This document shows positions 34,939 through 45,214 of a DNA stretch of 64,000 nt, one piece after another. This DNA comes from Kordiimonadales bacterium. Its GTDB lineage: Bacteria; Pseudomonadota; Alphaproteobacteria; Sphingomonadales; Kordiimonadaceae. Made by a program: the position numbers and the translations under genes. Below the pieces are notes generated by a model. It was not told the origin of the DNA. It worked only from the letters and a program-made list of their open reading frames with translations, and made no database searches. The stretch covers positions 19,959 through 83,958 of the forward strand of contig WFTS01000008.1 in NCBI GenBank assembly GCA_015485385.1. The letters run 5' to 3'. Numbering within the stretch: the stretch's first letter is position 1; each line of letters begins with the position of its first letter.

Positions 34939-36108
34939 TTAAAGTGGTAAGCGCACCGTAGCCGTAGCCTGTGCTGCAATGCCTTCACCCCGCCCGGTGA
35001 AGCCTAGCTTTTCAGTTGTGGTTGCCTGAATGCTAACCCTCGAGACATCTATCCCTAAAATCCGCGCAACATTCGCCTGCATTTCTTTTGAAAAGGGTCC
35101 AATTTTGGGCAGTTCACAAATGATGCAAATTGTCACGTTTGCAATAATCCCGTTCATGTTCCGGATAATCTCAGAGGCCTTGGTGATAAATATATCACTT
35201 TGAATATCCTTCCACTTTTCTTCATTTGGTGGAAAGTGTAAGCCTATGTCACCGGCCGCTACTGACGATAACAAAGCATCGGTTAAAGCATGTAAAGCCA
35301 CGTCAGCATCTGAATGGCCCTTTAGAGTTTTATCAAACGGAACTTTTATGCCGCATAAGACAACATGATCACCCGTTTCAAAACGGTGAACATCATATCC
35401 TGACCCAGTGCGAATATCTAAGGCCGCGTTCATAAGCCACCGTTCGGCTTTTTTGAAGTCCTCACTATGCGTTACCTTGAAATTAGTGTTACTGCCGGCT
35501 GATATCACAACCGAGTGCCCGGTATATTCCATAACTGCAGCATCATCGGTTAGGTTAGCTGTTGGTTGTTTAATCTGAACGCTTCGGTGTGCCGAAACAA
35601 GGGCGCCAAAATTAAAAGCCTGAGGCGTTTGCACAGCAAATAACCCCTCGCGGTCAATTGTGTTTTGAACGGTTCCTTCTCGAACTAATTTCAATGTGTC
35701 AACTACTCCAACGCCCGGAATAACCGCCATTGCGCCGTCTTGTAATCGTGATAAAAGCCCGTCGATTATGGGCTGGTCAACAAATGGCCGGGCGGCATCA
35801 TGAACGAGGACATGCTCAGGCGAAAGCGGAAGCAGCGCCTCTAAACCGTTGAAAACACTTGCCTGACGCGTCTCAGCCCCTGTTACAGGCGGCAGTAAAC
35901 TAAGGCCTTGTGTCGCCTCTTGATACAAAGCCGTGTCATCCCTGTGTATCACAACCTGAAACGCGGCTGTCGGCAGGCACTTTAACAGAGCATCAAGAGT
36001 TCTACGCAACAACGAAACTCCGGCAATTTTACGGTATTGCTTGGGAATGCCGTCTCCTGCACGGCTACCGCGCCCGGCGGCTACAATTATAACAGCGATA
36101 TTCGTCAC
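34939..36108 (-). CDS. ispDF: Bifunctional IspD/IspF (MEP cytidylyltransferase / MECDP synthase)
   Basis: IVAAGRGSRAGDGIPKQY (IspD) plus GSGYDVHRF, HSDADVALHALTDALL (IspF). Confidence 0.96.
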   Translation of the reverse strand: MTNIAVIIVAAGRGSRAGDGIPKQYRKIAGVSLLRRTLDALLKCLPTAAFQVVIHRDDTALYQEATQGLSLLPPVTGAETRQASVFNGLEALLPLSPEHVLVHDAARPFVDQPIIDGLLSRLQDGAMAVIPGVGVVDTLKLVREGTVQNTIDREGLFAVQTPQAFNFGALVSAHRSVQIKQPTANLTDDAAVMEYTGHSVVISAGSNTNFKVTHSEDFKKAERWLMNAALDIRTGSGYDVHRFETGDHVVLCGIKVPFDKTLKGHSDADVALHALTDALLSSVAAGDIGLHFPPNEEKWKDIQSDIFITKASEIIRNMNGIIANVTICIICELPKIGPFSKEMQANVARILGIDVSRVSIQATTTEKLGFTGRGEGIAAQATATVRLPL

Positions 36109-36211
36109 TTAGTCATCCTTATTTGAAAGGTCATAAATATCAAAGGAACCACCAAACATGGGCAGGCTTAATCAGGGTCTAGATTTTCATCAAGACTTCT
36201 GCCATAAGCAG

Positions 36212-36228
36212 TGCCTAATTATTAGGCA
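36212..36228. promoter_or_regulatory. 17-bp palindrome upstream of dusB-ntrBC
   Basis: TGCCTAAT-T-ATTAGGCA, perfect 8-bp arms, 23 bp before the dusB start. Confidence 0.5.
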
Positions 36229-36251
36229 GTCTTTAGTCTGGATGAGTAACT

Positions 36252-37238
36252 ATGGCTTTTAACATTGGTCCTGTGGAAATTAAAGACCCAGTATTTCTGG
36301 CCCCTATGTGCGGCGTCAGTGATATGCCGTTTCGCCGTTTGGTCAAGGGGTACGGTGTTGGTTTAGTGGTCTCAGAGATGATTGCCTCTGAAGCCATGAT
36401 ACGGGCCTCGCGCAAATGTATGAAAATGGCAACAAATTGCGCCGATGAGTTCCCCATGTCAGTTCAACTCGCGGGCTGTGAAGCCTCTAAAATGGCGGAG
36501 GCCGCACGTTTAAACGAAGACAGAGGCGCCGCAATCATTGATATCAATATGGGTTGCCCGGTCAAAAAAGTTGTCAATGGGCATGCCGGCTCAAGCTTGA
36601 TGCGGGATTTAGACATGGCTGGCGAGCTAATCGCGGCCACGGTGAACGCGGTTTCATTGCCTGTGACGCTCAAAATGCGGCTTGGTTGGGATGATAACAG
36701 CTTTAATGCGCCGGAATTGGCAAAAATTGCTCAAGAGGCTGGCATTAAGATGGTTGTCGTCCACGGGCGCACACGCTGCCAAATGTATAAAGGCCATGCG
36801 GATTGGGAAAAAGTTGGCATTGTAAAAGACGCCGTTGACATTCCGGTTATCGTGAACGGAGATGTCAATTGCTTGGACGATGTGTCACAAGCACTGGCAC
36901 AGTCAGGCGCTGACGGCGTGATGATTGGGCGGGGTAGCTACGGTAAGCCGTGGTTTCCAGCGCAGGCTATTCACTTCCTTAAAACAGGCGAGCGCATAGC
37001 AGATCCATCCTTAGAAGAGCAGCTTGCGACGATTTTGGCGCATTATGATGCCATGCTAAGTCATTACGGCAATACTACGGGGGTTAGGATCGCTAGAAAA
37101 CATCTTGGTTGGTATACAAAAGGCATTCACGGCTCGGCTGAGTTTCGTCACCATATTAACCGCCTTGATGACCCTGATCAGGTAAAGCACGATATCAAAG
37201 AGTTTTTCTTGCCGCTGTGTGATCAGGCCGCAGCCTAA
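36252..37238 (+). CDS. dusB: tRNA-dihydrouridine synthase B (NifR3-like)
   Basis: [47 protein letters not shown] motifs. Confidence 0.95.
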   Translation: MAFNIGPVEIKDPVFLAPMCGVSDMPFRRLVKGYGVGLVVSEMIASEAMIRASRKCMKMATNCADEFPMSVQLAGCEASKMAEAARLNEDRGAAIIDINMGCPVKKVVNGHAGSSLMRDLDMAGELIAATVNAVSLPVTLKMRLGWDDNSFNAPELAKIAQEAGIKMVVVHGRTRCQMYKGHADWEKVGIVKDAVDIPVIVNGDVNCLDDVSQALAQSGADGVMIGRGSYGKPWFPAQAIHFLKTGERIADPSLEEQLATILAHYDAMLSHYGNTTGVRIARKHLGWYTKGIHGSAEFRHHINRLDDPDQVKHDIKEFFLPLCDQAAA

Positions 37239-38329
37239 TGTCGTCTAAGCAGCCACATTTGGATGCTGACCTTTCTCATGAGGTTTTACACAGCCTTTAT
37301 CAGGCAATTCTTTTAATTTCGCCTGACAATACCATCACCGCGCTGTTTGCTCACAGCGAAGCGATCTTTGAGCAAAGCCGGGAAAGCCTGATCGGCTCTC
37401 CGGTTAGTACACTGCGCGGTGTTGGCTATGCTGCGATTGATTTGATTGAGCGATCCCGCAGCGAAGGCACACCTCTTAACAGCTATGACGTGGCTTGCCT
37501 ACCGCCCATTGGTGACATTGAACTGATGGACCTACACGCCCATCCACACAGCGTGGCTGGTGAAATATTGCTCTCAGTCCAGCCCCGGCGCATCACTGCA
37601 TTTTTGGAAAAAAAAGATGAAATGGAAGCCGCCGCGCGTTCGGTGAGTGGTTTGGCGTCCATGTTGGCGCACGAGATTAAAAATCCGTTGTCAGGTATTC
37701 GGGGGGCCGCGCAGTTGATGGGGCGTGCGCTTGATGACCAAAGCATCCGTTTACCTCAGCTTATATGCAAAGAAGTGGACCGGATTAAATCGCTGGTTGA
37801 TGAATTGGAAACTTTCAGCAATCCATCCGAACAGATATTAGACGCGGTGAATATTCATGAAGTTTTGGATCATGTCCTGAACGTTACTGTTGCTGGATTT
37901 GGGGCGAAAACCACTATAAGGCCACGGTTTGACCCCTCTTTACCCGCTGTTCACGGCAATTATGACCGGTTAATCCAGATATTTCTTAATCTGATTAAAA
38001 ATGCTGTTGAGGCCGCCGGACCTGAAGCGGATATTACTGTCACAACTGCATACCGGCATGGGATTTGGTTTAAAGGCTATACTGGCGCTCGCTACCGATT
38101 GCCAATTGAGATCACTGTGCATGATAATGGCCCTGGCATCCCTGACGAATTGAAAAGTCACCTATTTGACCCGTTTGTAAGCGGAAAAGAAGGCGGAACA
38201 GGGCTTGGTCTTGCTCTAGTGGCGCGGTTTGTTAGCGAAATGGGGGGCACTGTGACCTGTGATAATCACGCAAAAGGGGGCGCCGTATTTAAGGTGCAAC
38301 TTATGCTACACGAGGATGTTCAGCCATGA
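37238..38329 (+). CDS. ntrB: Nitrogen regulation histidine kinase NtrB
   Basis: LAHEIKNPLSGIRGAAQL H-box; HDNGPGIP, GGTGLGLALV; followed by ntrC. Confidence 0.94.
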   Translation: MSSKQPHLDADLSHEVLHSLYQAILLISPDNTITALFAHSEAIFEQSRESLIGSPVSTLRGVGYAAIDLIERSRSEGTPLNSYDVACLPPIGDIELMDLHAHPHSVAGEILLSVQPRRITAFLEKKDEMEAAARSVSGLASMLAHEIKNPLSGIRGAAQLMGRALDDQSIRLPQLICKEVDRIKSLVDELETFSNPSEQILDAVNIHEVLDHVLNVTVAGFGAKTTIRPRFDPSLPAVHGNYDRLIQIFLNLIKNAVEAAGPEADITVTTAYRHGIWFKGYTGARYRLPIEITVHDNGPGIPDELKSHLFDPFVSGKEGGTGLGLALVARFVSEMGGTVTCDNHAKGGAVFKVQLMLHEDVQP

Positions 38330-39777
38330 GCAGAAGCAAACCCACTATCATTGTTGCTGACGACGACATGACAATCAGGGTCGTTGTTGGTGAGGCCTTG
38401 CGTCAAGAAGGCTTTATGGTCATCGAAGCAGAAGACCTTCCCGAACTGGAAAGGCTAGTCCTTGGCGGCCAAGGGGACGCTGTGATCTCTGATGTGATGA
38501 TGCCAAGCGGAAACAGCCTTGAAATGCTGCCTGGCCTCCTAGCATCTCGCCCTGATATGCCGATCATTATCATGAGCGCCCAAAATACACTTTCAACCGC
38601 GATGGAAGCCGCAAATCAGGGGGCTTTTGATTATCTTCCCAAGCCATTCGATATAGATCAACTGGTTTCAATTGTCAGAAAGGCCGTGCGCAAAACGCCC
38701 TCGGCGCCGTCTGATACATTGGAAAAGGATGAAAATTTTCTTATCGGTCGTTCACCCGCTATGCAGGATATTTACCGCGCTATGGCAAGGATAGCGCAGA
38801 CCGACCTAACGGTGATGGTTATTGGGGAAAGTGGGACCGGCAAAGAACTTGTTGCGCGCGCCATTCATGCACATGGACCACGCAAAGATAACCCCTTTGT
38901 TCCGGTTAATATGGCGGCAATCCCTAAAGAATTGATCGAGAGCGAATTGTTTGGCCATGAACGCGGAGCCTTTACCGGAGCAGAAACACGCACATTAGGC
39001 AGATTTGGACAAGCTAAGGGCGGAACACTGTTTTTGGACGAAATCGGGGATATGCCACTTGAGGCCCAAACGCGGCTTTTGCGGGTACTCCAAGAAGGCG
39101 AATACCGCACAGTCGGCGGGCAGGCGATGATTAAAACCAACGTTCGTATTGTTGCTGCTACCAATAAAAATCTACGCTCTATGGTAAAAAATGGTGAATT
39201 CCGCGAGGACTTGTTCTTCCGTCTTAATGTTGTGCCTTTGAACATCCCACCGCTTAGGGACCGGGTGGAAGATGTGCCTGACCTAGCAGAACATTTCCTT
39301 CAAAAGGCAGTTGAAACTGGCTTGCCTTACAAGGCTTTAACCAAAAGTGCTAAGAAAACACTTCAATCCTTTGATTGGCCCGGAAATGTGCGTGAATTAG
39401 AAAATTTATTGCACCGGATTTGTGCCCTTCATCCGGGGAACGAGATTTCCGGGGCCGTGGTTAAGCAAGAATTTGATCGCTCGACATCTGATCAGGCGGG
39501 TGGGCCGATGAGCATTATGGCGAACGTGACAGGCGGCAATTTATCTCAAACCGTAAGGCTGCATTTGGATCAATATTTTGATTATCATGATGACGGCTTG
39601 CCGCCGCCTGGGCTGTATCACCGCATCTTACGGGAAATCGAACGGCCGCTTATTCAAAAAGTATTACAAGTGACAGGTGGGAATCAGCTGAAAACTGCGG
39701 ATATGTTGGGCTTGAACCGCAACACTTTACGCAAAAAGATCAAAGAATTAGAGATATCCGTAGCCGTTAAAAACTAA
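38326..39777 (+). CDS. ntrC: Nitrogen regulation response regulator NtrC (sigma54-dependent)
   Basis: Receiver domain, GESGTGKELVARAIH, GAFTGAE, Fis-type HTH at C-terminus. Confidence 0.95.
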   Translation: MSRSKPTIIVADDDMTIRVVVGEALRQEGFMVIEAEDLPELERLVLGGQGDAVISDVMMPSGNSLEMLPGLLASRPDMPIIIMSAQNTLSTAMEAANQGAFDYLPKPFDIDQLVSIVRKAVRKTPSAPSDTLEKDENFLIGRSPAMQDIYRAMARIAQTDLTVMVIGESGTGKELVARAIHAHGPRKDNPFVPVNMAAIPKELIESELFGHERGAFTGAETRTLGRFGQAKGGTLFLDEIGDMPLEAQTRLLRVLQEGEYRTVGGQAMIKTNVRIVAATNKNLRSMVKNGEFREDLFFRLNVVPLNIPPLRDRVEDVPDLAEHFLQKAVETGLPYKALTKSAKKTLQSFDWPGNVRELENLLHRICALHPGNEISGAVVKQEFDRSTSDQAGGPMSIMANVTGGNLSQTVRLHLDQYFDYHDDGLPPPGLYHRILREIERPLIQKVLQVTGGNQLKTADMLGLNRNTLRKKIKELEISVAVKN

Positions 39778-39946
39778 TACCAAGCCGTTCCATCTTATCT
39801 TTACTGGGCAAAAAAAGAGTAAACGCCATACAGGCTTCGCCCTAAAATTGGCTGGGCGTAGGTATGATCGTTTGGGCACAGGTATGATCGTTGGAGTTTT
39901 ATTCGGGTGATTTTTTGACCTAAAAATCGGCTTTTTTCTAAAAATT

Positions 39947-42334
39947 TTGCTCTTTGCTTGTGATATTTCTGGAACTATTGTTGTAAATATGCATCATGGC
40001 GACATGACGAATAAATCGGCATCTCAGCATGATCCCATATTACGGTCTGCACCGAAACTTCCCAGTAGGCGCTTAGTGCGCTTTATGCTTTGGGCAAGGC
40101 GGCTTAAATTGGCTGGCCGCATAGAAATTCTACTGTCTGTTCTTGCCGTTATTTCTGCCATTGCAACCTATATTGCCATGTCTCAAAAAGATGCGCCTTT
40201 CGATGTGGTGTCCGGCAAAACCATGCGGGTTTTACTCGGGATTAACCTCGCACTTTTGCTTGCTCTTGGTGTTGCCATTGGCCGATGGTTTGTGCGTCTT
40301 TGGGTTTCGCGCAAGGGTATGGAGGCAGGATCTCGGTTGCATACGAAGGTCACAGGGTTTTTCATCCTGATTGCCATTGTTCCCCCGATTATCATGACCG
40401 TTTTTTCAGTGCTATTTCTGGAATATGGTATTCAGGCATGGTTTAGCGAAAAAGTAAGGTTTGCGCTTAATAACTCGCTTGAGGTGGCTGAAACATATAT
40501 TTTAGAGCACCGCTCTAATATTGAAAAAGATATGCTCCAAATTGCTGGCGCCTATAATCAGTTATCACCGTTTCAACAGCGCGATCCGGCAGAATTACAG
40601 CGTTTGGCTGATTTTGCTCTGAGTGCAAGATTACTCAATGAAGTGATGGTGATTGAAGAACAAGGCAGTGGCGGCAAAATCGTCGCACGCGCTCAGGAAG
40701 ATATGAACTTGGGCACGTCTGGTTTTGACGGGGCACTGATTGAAAGAGTGCGTGCGGGCCAGACGGTCATAACCTCTGATTTCACCAATAATAAAGTGAT
40801 TGGTCTTATTCGTTTAACGTCCTTTTTTAAGCCGAGTTATCTTTATGTATCGCACGATTTAAGCCCGAATGTTCTCACTTACTTAAATTCCACACGCACA
40901 GCCGTTGATGATTACAGAAACCTCGAAGGGAAACGAGGGGAAATTCAATTACAGTTTAATGTTATCTTTATCATCATCGCCTTGCTGATTTTAATGGCCG
41001 CTATTTGGGTCGGGCTTTGGTTTTCAAGCCGTTTGGTGACACCGCTGTCTAATTTGGTGGATGCCGCTGAACGTGTAGGGCAGGGGGACTATCAAGCCCG
41101 AGTGCCAGTTGTCCCCACAAGTGATGAAGTTGGCACTCTTAGCCGGGCCTTTAACCGCATGACAGACCAACTCTCAGAGCACCAACGCGACCTTGTCGCT
41201 GCCAATAACGAATTGGACGAACGGCGCCGTTTCTTGGAAGAAGTGCTTGAAGGGGTGTCTGCTGGTGTGATTGGCCTTCAAAATGATGGCACCGTGTTTC
41301 TGCCCAATAGCTCCGCAAGCAGTTTGCTGGGTATCAGCTTTGAGGCCTTGATAGGGCACAGGCTTGATGAGGTTGTGCCCGAATTTGCTGATCTTTTGCG
41401 CCAAGCCGAGGAAACAGAGGGCGGTGAAGCCAAAGCGCAGGTTCAAATTGACGTTGGCGGAGAGAATTTAACTTTGATGGTGAGGGTGATTGCCGAACGG
41501 TCGGGTGACGGCGCTATTAGCGGGTATGTGGTGACGTTTGATGATCTTAGTGAACAGCTTGCTGATCAGCGCACGGCGGCTTGGGCTGATGTGGCGCGGC
41601 GCATTGCACACGAAATTAAGAACCCTTTAACGCCAATCCAACTGTCCGCAGAACGCCTCAAGCGCAAATATGCCAAGGATATTGTTAACGATCCAGGGGT
41701 CTTTACCCAGTGTACAGATACAATCATTCGGCAGGTTGGCGATTTACGCCGCATGGTAAATGAATTCTCGTCTTTTGCGCGTATGCCAGCCCCTATGTTA
41801 AAGCCCACCGACATGCATGATATGGTGAAACAAGCCGTGTTCTTGCAAGATGTCGCGGCCCCTAATGTTCAGTTTTCAACCATATTTGATGGTGATATTG
41901 ATGAAATTCCCTGTGATGGACGCTTGGTCGGGCAGGCTTTAACCAATATTTTAAAAAATGCCGTTGAATCTGTTTCCTCAAGGTTGGAACAAGACGCGCA
42001 GCATGAAACAGACACCATAGAGCCAGGTTTTATTCGGGTGCGGGTGTCACAGGATGCCGAGCGCACACTAATATCTATTGAAGATAACGGGCTTGGCTTG
42101 CCTCAAGAGCAAAAAGATCGATTGATGGAACCTTATGTTACAACACGCGTGAAGGGCACCGGCCTTGGTCTCGCCATTGTTCGCCGTATTATGGAAGAAC
42201 ACGGCGGCACAGTGCGCATCGCTGACAGGGCCCCTATCGGGGCGCGGGCGATCCTCGCTTTTTCCCATACGGCTTTGGAAAAGCGTGCTCAGAAGGCAAA
42301 AGACGGTCAAGAAGGATCGGCGGCAGCAGAATGA
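39947..42334 (+). CDS. ntrY: Nitrogen regulation histidine kinase NtrY (start uncertain)
   Basis: N-terminal TMs, HAMP, PAS, AHEIKNPLTPIQLSAERLKRKY; adjacent to ntrX. Confidence 0.93.
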   Translation: MLFACDISGTIVVNMHHGDMTNKSASQHDPILRSAPKLPSRRLVRFMLWARRLKLAGRIEILLSVLAVISAIATYIAMSQKDAPFDVVSGKTMRVLLGINLALLLALGVAIGRWFVRLWVSRKGMEAGSRLHTKVTGFFILIAIVPPIIMTVFSVLFLEYGIQAWFSEKVRFALNNSLEVAETYILEHRSNIEKDMLQIAGAYNQLSPFQQRDPAELQRLADFALSARLLNEVMVIEEQGSGGKIVARAQEDMNLGTSGFDGALIERVRAGQTVITSDFTNNKVIGLIRLTSFFKPSYLYVSHDLSPNVLTYLNSTRTAVDDYRNLEGKRGEIQLQFNVIFIIIALLILMAAIWVGLWFSSRLVTPLSNLVDAAERVGQGDYQARVPVVPTSDEVGTLSRAFNRMTDQLSEHQRDLVAANNELDERRRFLEEVLEGVSAGVIGLQNDGTVFLPNSSASSLLGISFEALIGHRLDEVVPEFADLLRQAEETEGGEAKAQVQIDVGGENLTLMVRVIAERSGDGAISGYVVTFDDLSEQLADQRTAAWADVARRIAHEIKNPLTPIQLSAERLKRKYAKDIVNDPGVFTQCTDTIIRQVGDLRRMVNEFSSFARMPAPMLKPTDMHDMVKQAVFLQDVAAPNVQFSTIFDGDIDEIPCDGRLVGQALTNILKNAVESVSSRLEQDAQHETDTIEPGFIRVRVSQDAERTLISIEDNGLGLPQEQKDRLMEPYVTTRVKGTGLGLAIVRRIMEEHGGTVRIADRAPIGARAILAFSHTALEKRAQKAKDGQEGSAAAE

Positions 42335-42381
42335 AACAGCGAAACCTATCTACATTTGATAATTTCAAGGAGAACTCCTAA

Positions 42382-43773
42382 ATGGCTCTTGATATACTGA
42401 TCATTGATGACGAAGCCGATATTAGGGACTTAATCGCAGGCATCTTGGAAGATGATGGGTATAGCGCTCGCACGGCCCATGATAGTGATAGCGGCTTGGC
42501 GCAAATTGAAGCCCGCCTTCCGTCCTTACTTATCCTAGATATATGGTTGCAGGGCAGCAAACTTGATGGCCTTGAAATTCTGGAGCTGGTCAAGTCTCGC
42601 CACAAGGATTTGCCAGTGATCATAATATCGGGGCACGGCAATATCGAAACCGCTGTCGCGGCCATCAAAAAGGGTGCGTATGATTTTATCGAAAAACCTT
42701 TTGAGGCTGACCATCTGATTTTAACGGTTGAAAGAGCGACCGAGGCCGATAAATTGCGGCGAGAAAATCAAGAATTGAGACAAAAAGCAGCCATTGCCGT
42801 TGATCTTACTGGCCGGTCAGCTGCGATTAACCAGTTGAGACAAAATATCGAAAAAGTTGCGGCCACAAACAGCCGAATTCTTATCCATGGTCCCTCTGGA
42901 TCAGGGAAAGAGGTTGCGGCGCGGCAAATACATGCGCGCTCGCACCGGTCGCGCGGGTCTATTATTGTGGTCAGTGCTGCATCGATGGAACCGCACCGTA
43001 TGGAGCAAGAGCTTTTTGGTGTCGAGCAAAATGGCGGGGTGGTGAAGACCGGGCTTTTTGAGCGCGCACATGGTGGCACACTCTTTATCGACGAAGTGGC
43101 GGATATGCCTCTGCCAACGCAGGGGAAAATCCTGCGGGTTCTCACCGACCAAGCCTTTGAACGTGTTGGCGGTAACAGCGGTGTTAACGTTGATGTGCGC
43201 GTGATTTCCGCAACCGCCAAGGACCTTTTGGCCGAGATTGAAGCCGGGCGCTTTCGTGAAGACCTTTATCACCGCCTGAATGTGGTTCCGCTATCAATGG
43301 CATCGCTTGCAGAGCGCAGGGAAGATATTCCGTTGCTGGCGCAGTATTTCTTGGAAACTCTGTCGCAAGCTACAAATCGTCCGATGGTTAAGCTGGCAGA
43401 TGATGCCATAGCAGCCTTGCAGTCCTATGAATGGCCCGGAAATGTTCGGCAGCTAAAAAATATCATGGAACGCATCATTATTATGGGCACGGGGGATGAC
43501 GAGACCGAAATCACGGCGGCGCACCTTCCTCAGGAAATTAAGATGGGCGCGAACGATTTGTTGCACTCTGATAATGATAACGCCATTATGACCACACCTC
43601 TACGCGAGGCACGAGAATCTTTTGAAAGGGAATATCTTAAAGTTCAAATCAATCGATTTGGCGGGAATATATCGCGCACTGCGGCTTTCATCGGGATGGA
43701 GCGCTCTGCTTTGCACCGCAAATTAAAGTCACTAGGGCTTTCGAACATTAATAAAACAACGGAAACCTGCTAG
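42382..43773 (+). CDS. ntrX: Nitrogen assimilation response regulator NtrX
   Basis: Receiver domain, AAA+ domain with GPSGSGKEVAARQIH, C-terminal Fis-type HTH. Confidence 0.93.
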   Translation: MALDILIIDDEADIRDLIAGILEDDGYSARTAHDSDSGLAQIEARLPSLLILDIWLQGSKLDGLEILELVKSRHKDLPVIIISGHGNIETAVAAIKKGAYDFIEKPFEADHLILTVERATEADKLRRENQELRQKAAIAVDLTGRSAAINQLRQNIEKVAATNSRILIHGPSGSGKEVAARQIHARSHRSRGSIIVVSAASMEPHRMEQELFGVEQNGGVVKTGLFERAHGGTLFIDEVADMPLPTQGKILRVLTDQAFERVGGNSGVNVDVRVISATAKDLLAEIEAGRFREDLYHRLNVVPLSMASLAERREDIPLLAQYFLETLSQATNRPMVKLADDAIAALQSYEWPGNVRQLKNIMERIIIMGTGDDETEITAAHLPQEIKMGANDLLHSDNDNAIMTTPLREARESFEREYLKVQINRFGGNISRTAAFIGMERSALHRKLKSLGLSNINKTTETC

Positions 43774-43812
43774 GCATTTTGGGCCAAATTCACTTTAAGG
43801 TATGGATGATTT

Positions 43813-45189
43813 ATGAAAGTAATAGTCTGCGGTGCGGGCCAGGTTGGTTTCAATATCGCCAAGCATCTAGCCGATCAAAATAACGATGTGACGGTCATCG
43901 ACCGTTCAAAAAGCTTGATCCGTAAAATCAGCGAGTCCTTGGATGTGCAAGCTGTTGTTGGCCATGCGTCTGATCCTAGCATGTTGAATAAGGTCGGCGC
44001 GGCTGACGCTGAAATGCTGGTGGCTGTCACACAGTCCGATGAGGTCAATATGGTTGCGTGTCAAGTTGCGCATTCGTTGTTCAGTATGCCAACAAAAGTG
44101 GCACGCATACGCAACCAAGCCTATCTTAAAAAAGGCTGGCGCGACCTGTTTTCACGCGAGAATATGCCCATTGACGTTATTATTTCACCCGAACTAGAGG
44201 TGGCCCACGCCCTTGCCCGCCGCCTTGAAGTGCCGGGCGCGTTGAATATGGTGCCTTTCATTGGCGGCAAAGTGCGCATGATAGGGCTTCTTTTGGACGA
44301 AGATTGCCCGGTCTTACATACGCCGCTACGCCAACTTACGGAATTATTTCCAAACCTGCACACAATCGTAACCTCCGTATTCCGGGCAGGGCGGTTGTTT
44401 GTGCCGCGCTCTGATGATCAGCTTCAGGCTGGCGACGCAATCTATATTGCCGTTGAGACAGAAACCACAGAACGCGCCATGGCTGTGTTTGGGCACGAAG
44501 AAAAAACCGCGCACCGCATTGTTATTGTTGGCGGCGGCAATATTGGCTATTCGCTTGCGTCCTTGCTGGAAAAAAGCGGCAGCACCGCCAACCTTAAAAT
44601 TATTGAAATGAAGAAAGATCGCGCAGCTTGGCTTGCTGAACGGCTTGAGAAAACGATTGTTATAAACGGTGACGCGCTGAACCGCGAAATTTTGGCTGAA
44701 GCCAATATCGAACAAACAGATACGATTGTCTCGGTGGCCGATGATGATGAGGTCAATATTCTATCTTCGCTATTGGCCAAGCAGCAGGGCTGCTCACGGG
44801 CAATCACTTTGATGAACAACCCCATATACGGTAGTTTGGTAGGCAGTATCGGCATTGATGTCGCACTTGACCCTCGTGAAACCACGGTATCTTCTATTGT
44901 GCGCCATATCAGACGTGGGCGCATCCGCGATCTCTACAGCCTTTTTGAAGGGCAGGCTGAGATCATCGAGGCCGAAATATTAGACGGCTCTGAAGTGGCA
45001 GGCAAAACGGTTGGCGATCTGCGCCTGCACGGGGATGTTAAGTTTGGCATGGTGGTTCGGGACGGTGAAACCATTGTACCACATTCAGACACCTTATTAA
45101 AAGACGGTGACCGCGTGGTTATTCTTGCCATGAGAAATTCGGTCAAAAAGATTGAGCAGTTATTTTCGGCACGGGCTGACATCTTTTAA
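43813..45189 (+). CDS. trkA: Trk potassium uptake system NAD-binding protein TrkA
   Basis: Two RCK_N domains (VIVCGAGQVGFNIAKHL; IVIVGGGNIGYSLASLL) with TrkA_C domains. Confidence 0.95.
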   Translation: MKVIVCGAGQVGFNIAKHLADQNNDVTVIDRSKSLIRKISESLDVQAVVGHASDPSMLNKVGAADAEMLVAVTQSDEVNMVACQVAHSLFSMPTKVARIRNQAYLKKGWRDLFSRENMPIDVIISPELEVAHALARRLEVPGALNMVPFIGGKVRMIGLLLDEDCPVLHTPLRQLTELFPNLHTIVTSVFRAGRLFVPRSDDQLQAGDAIYIAVETETTERAMAVFGHEEKTAHRIVIVGGGNIGYSLASLLEKSGSTANLKIIEMKKDRAAWLAERLEKTIVINGDALNREILAEANIEQTDTIVSVADDDEVNILSSLLAKQQGCSRAITLMNNPIYGSLVGSIGIDVALDPRETTVSSIVRHIRRGRIRDLYSLFEGQAEIIEAEILDGSEVAGKTVGDLRLHGDVKFGMVVRDGETIVPHSDTLLKDGDRVVILAMRNSVKKIEQLFSARADIF

Positions 45190-45214
45190 GGACAGACCTT
45201 AGCTAGGACCGCAT

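Noticed and set aside
42768-43220. 150-aa minus-strand ORF opposite ntrX
   Set aside because: Antisense to a conserved AAA+ domain; product without family features.
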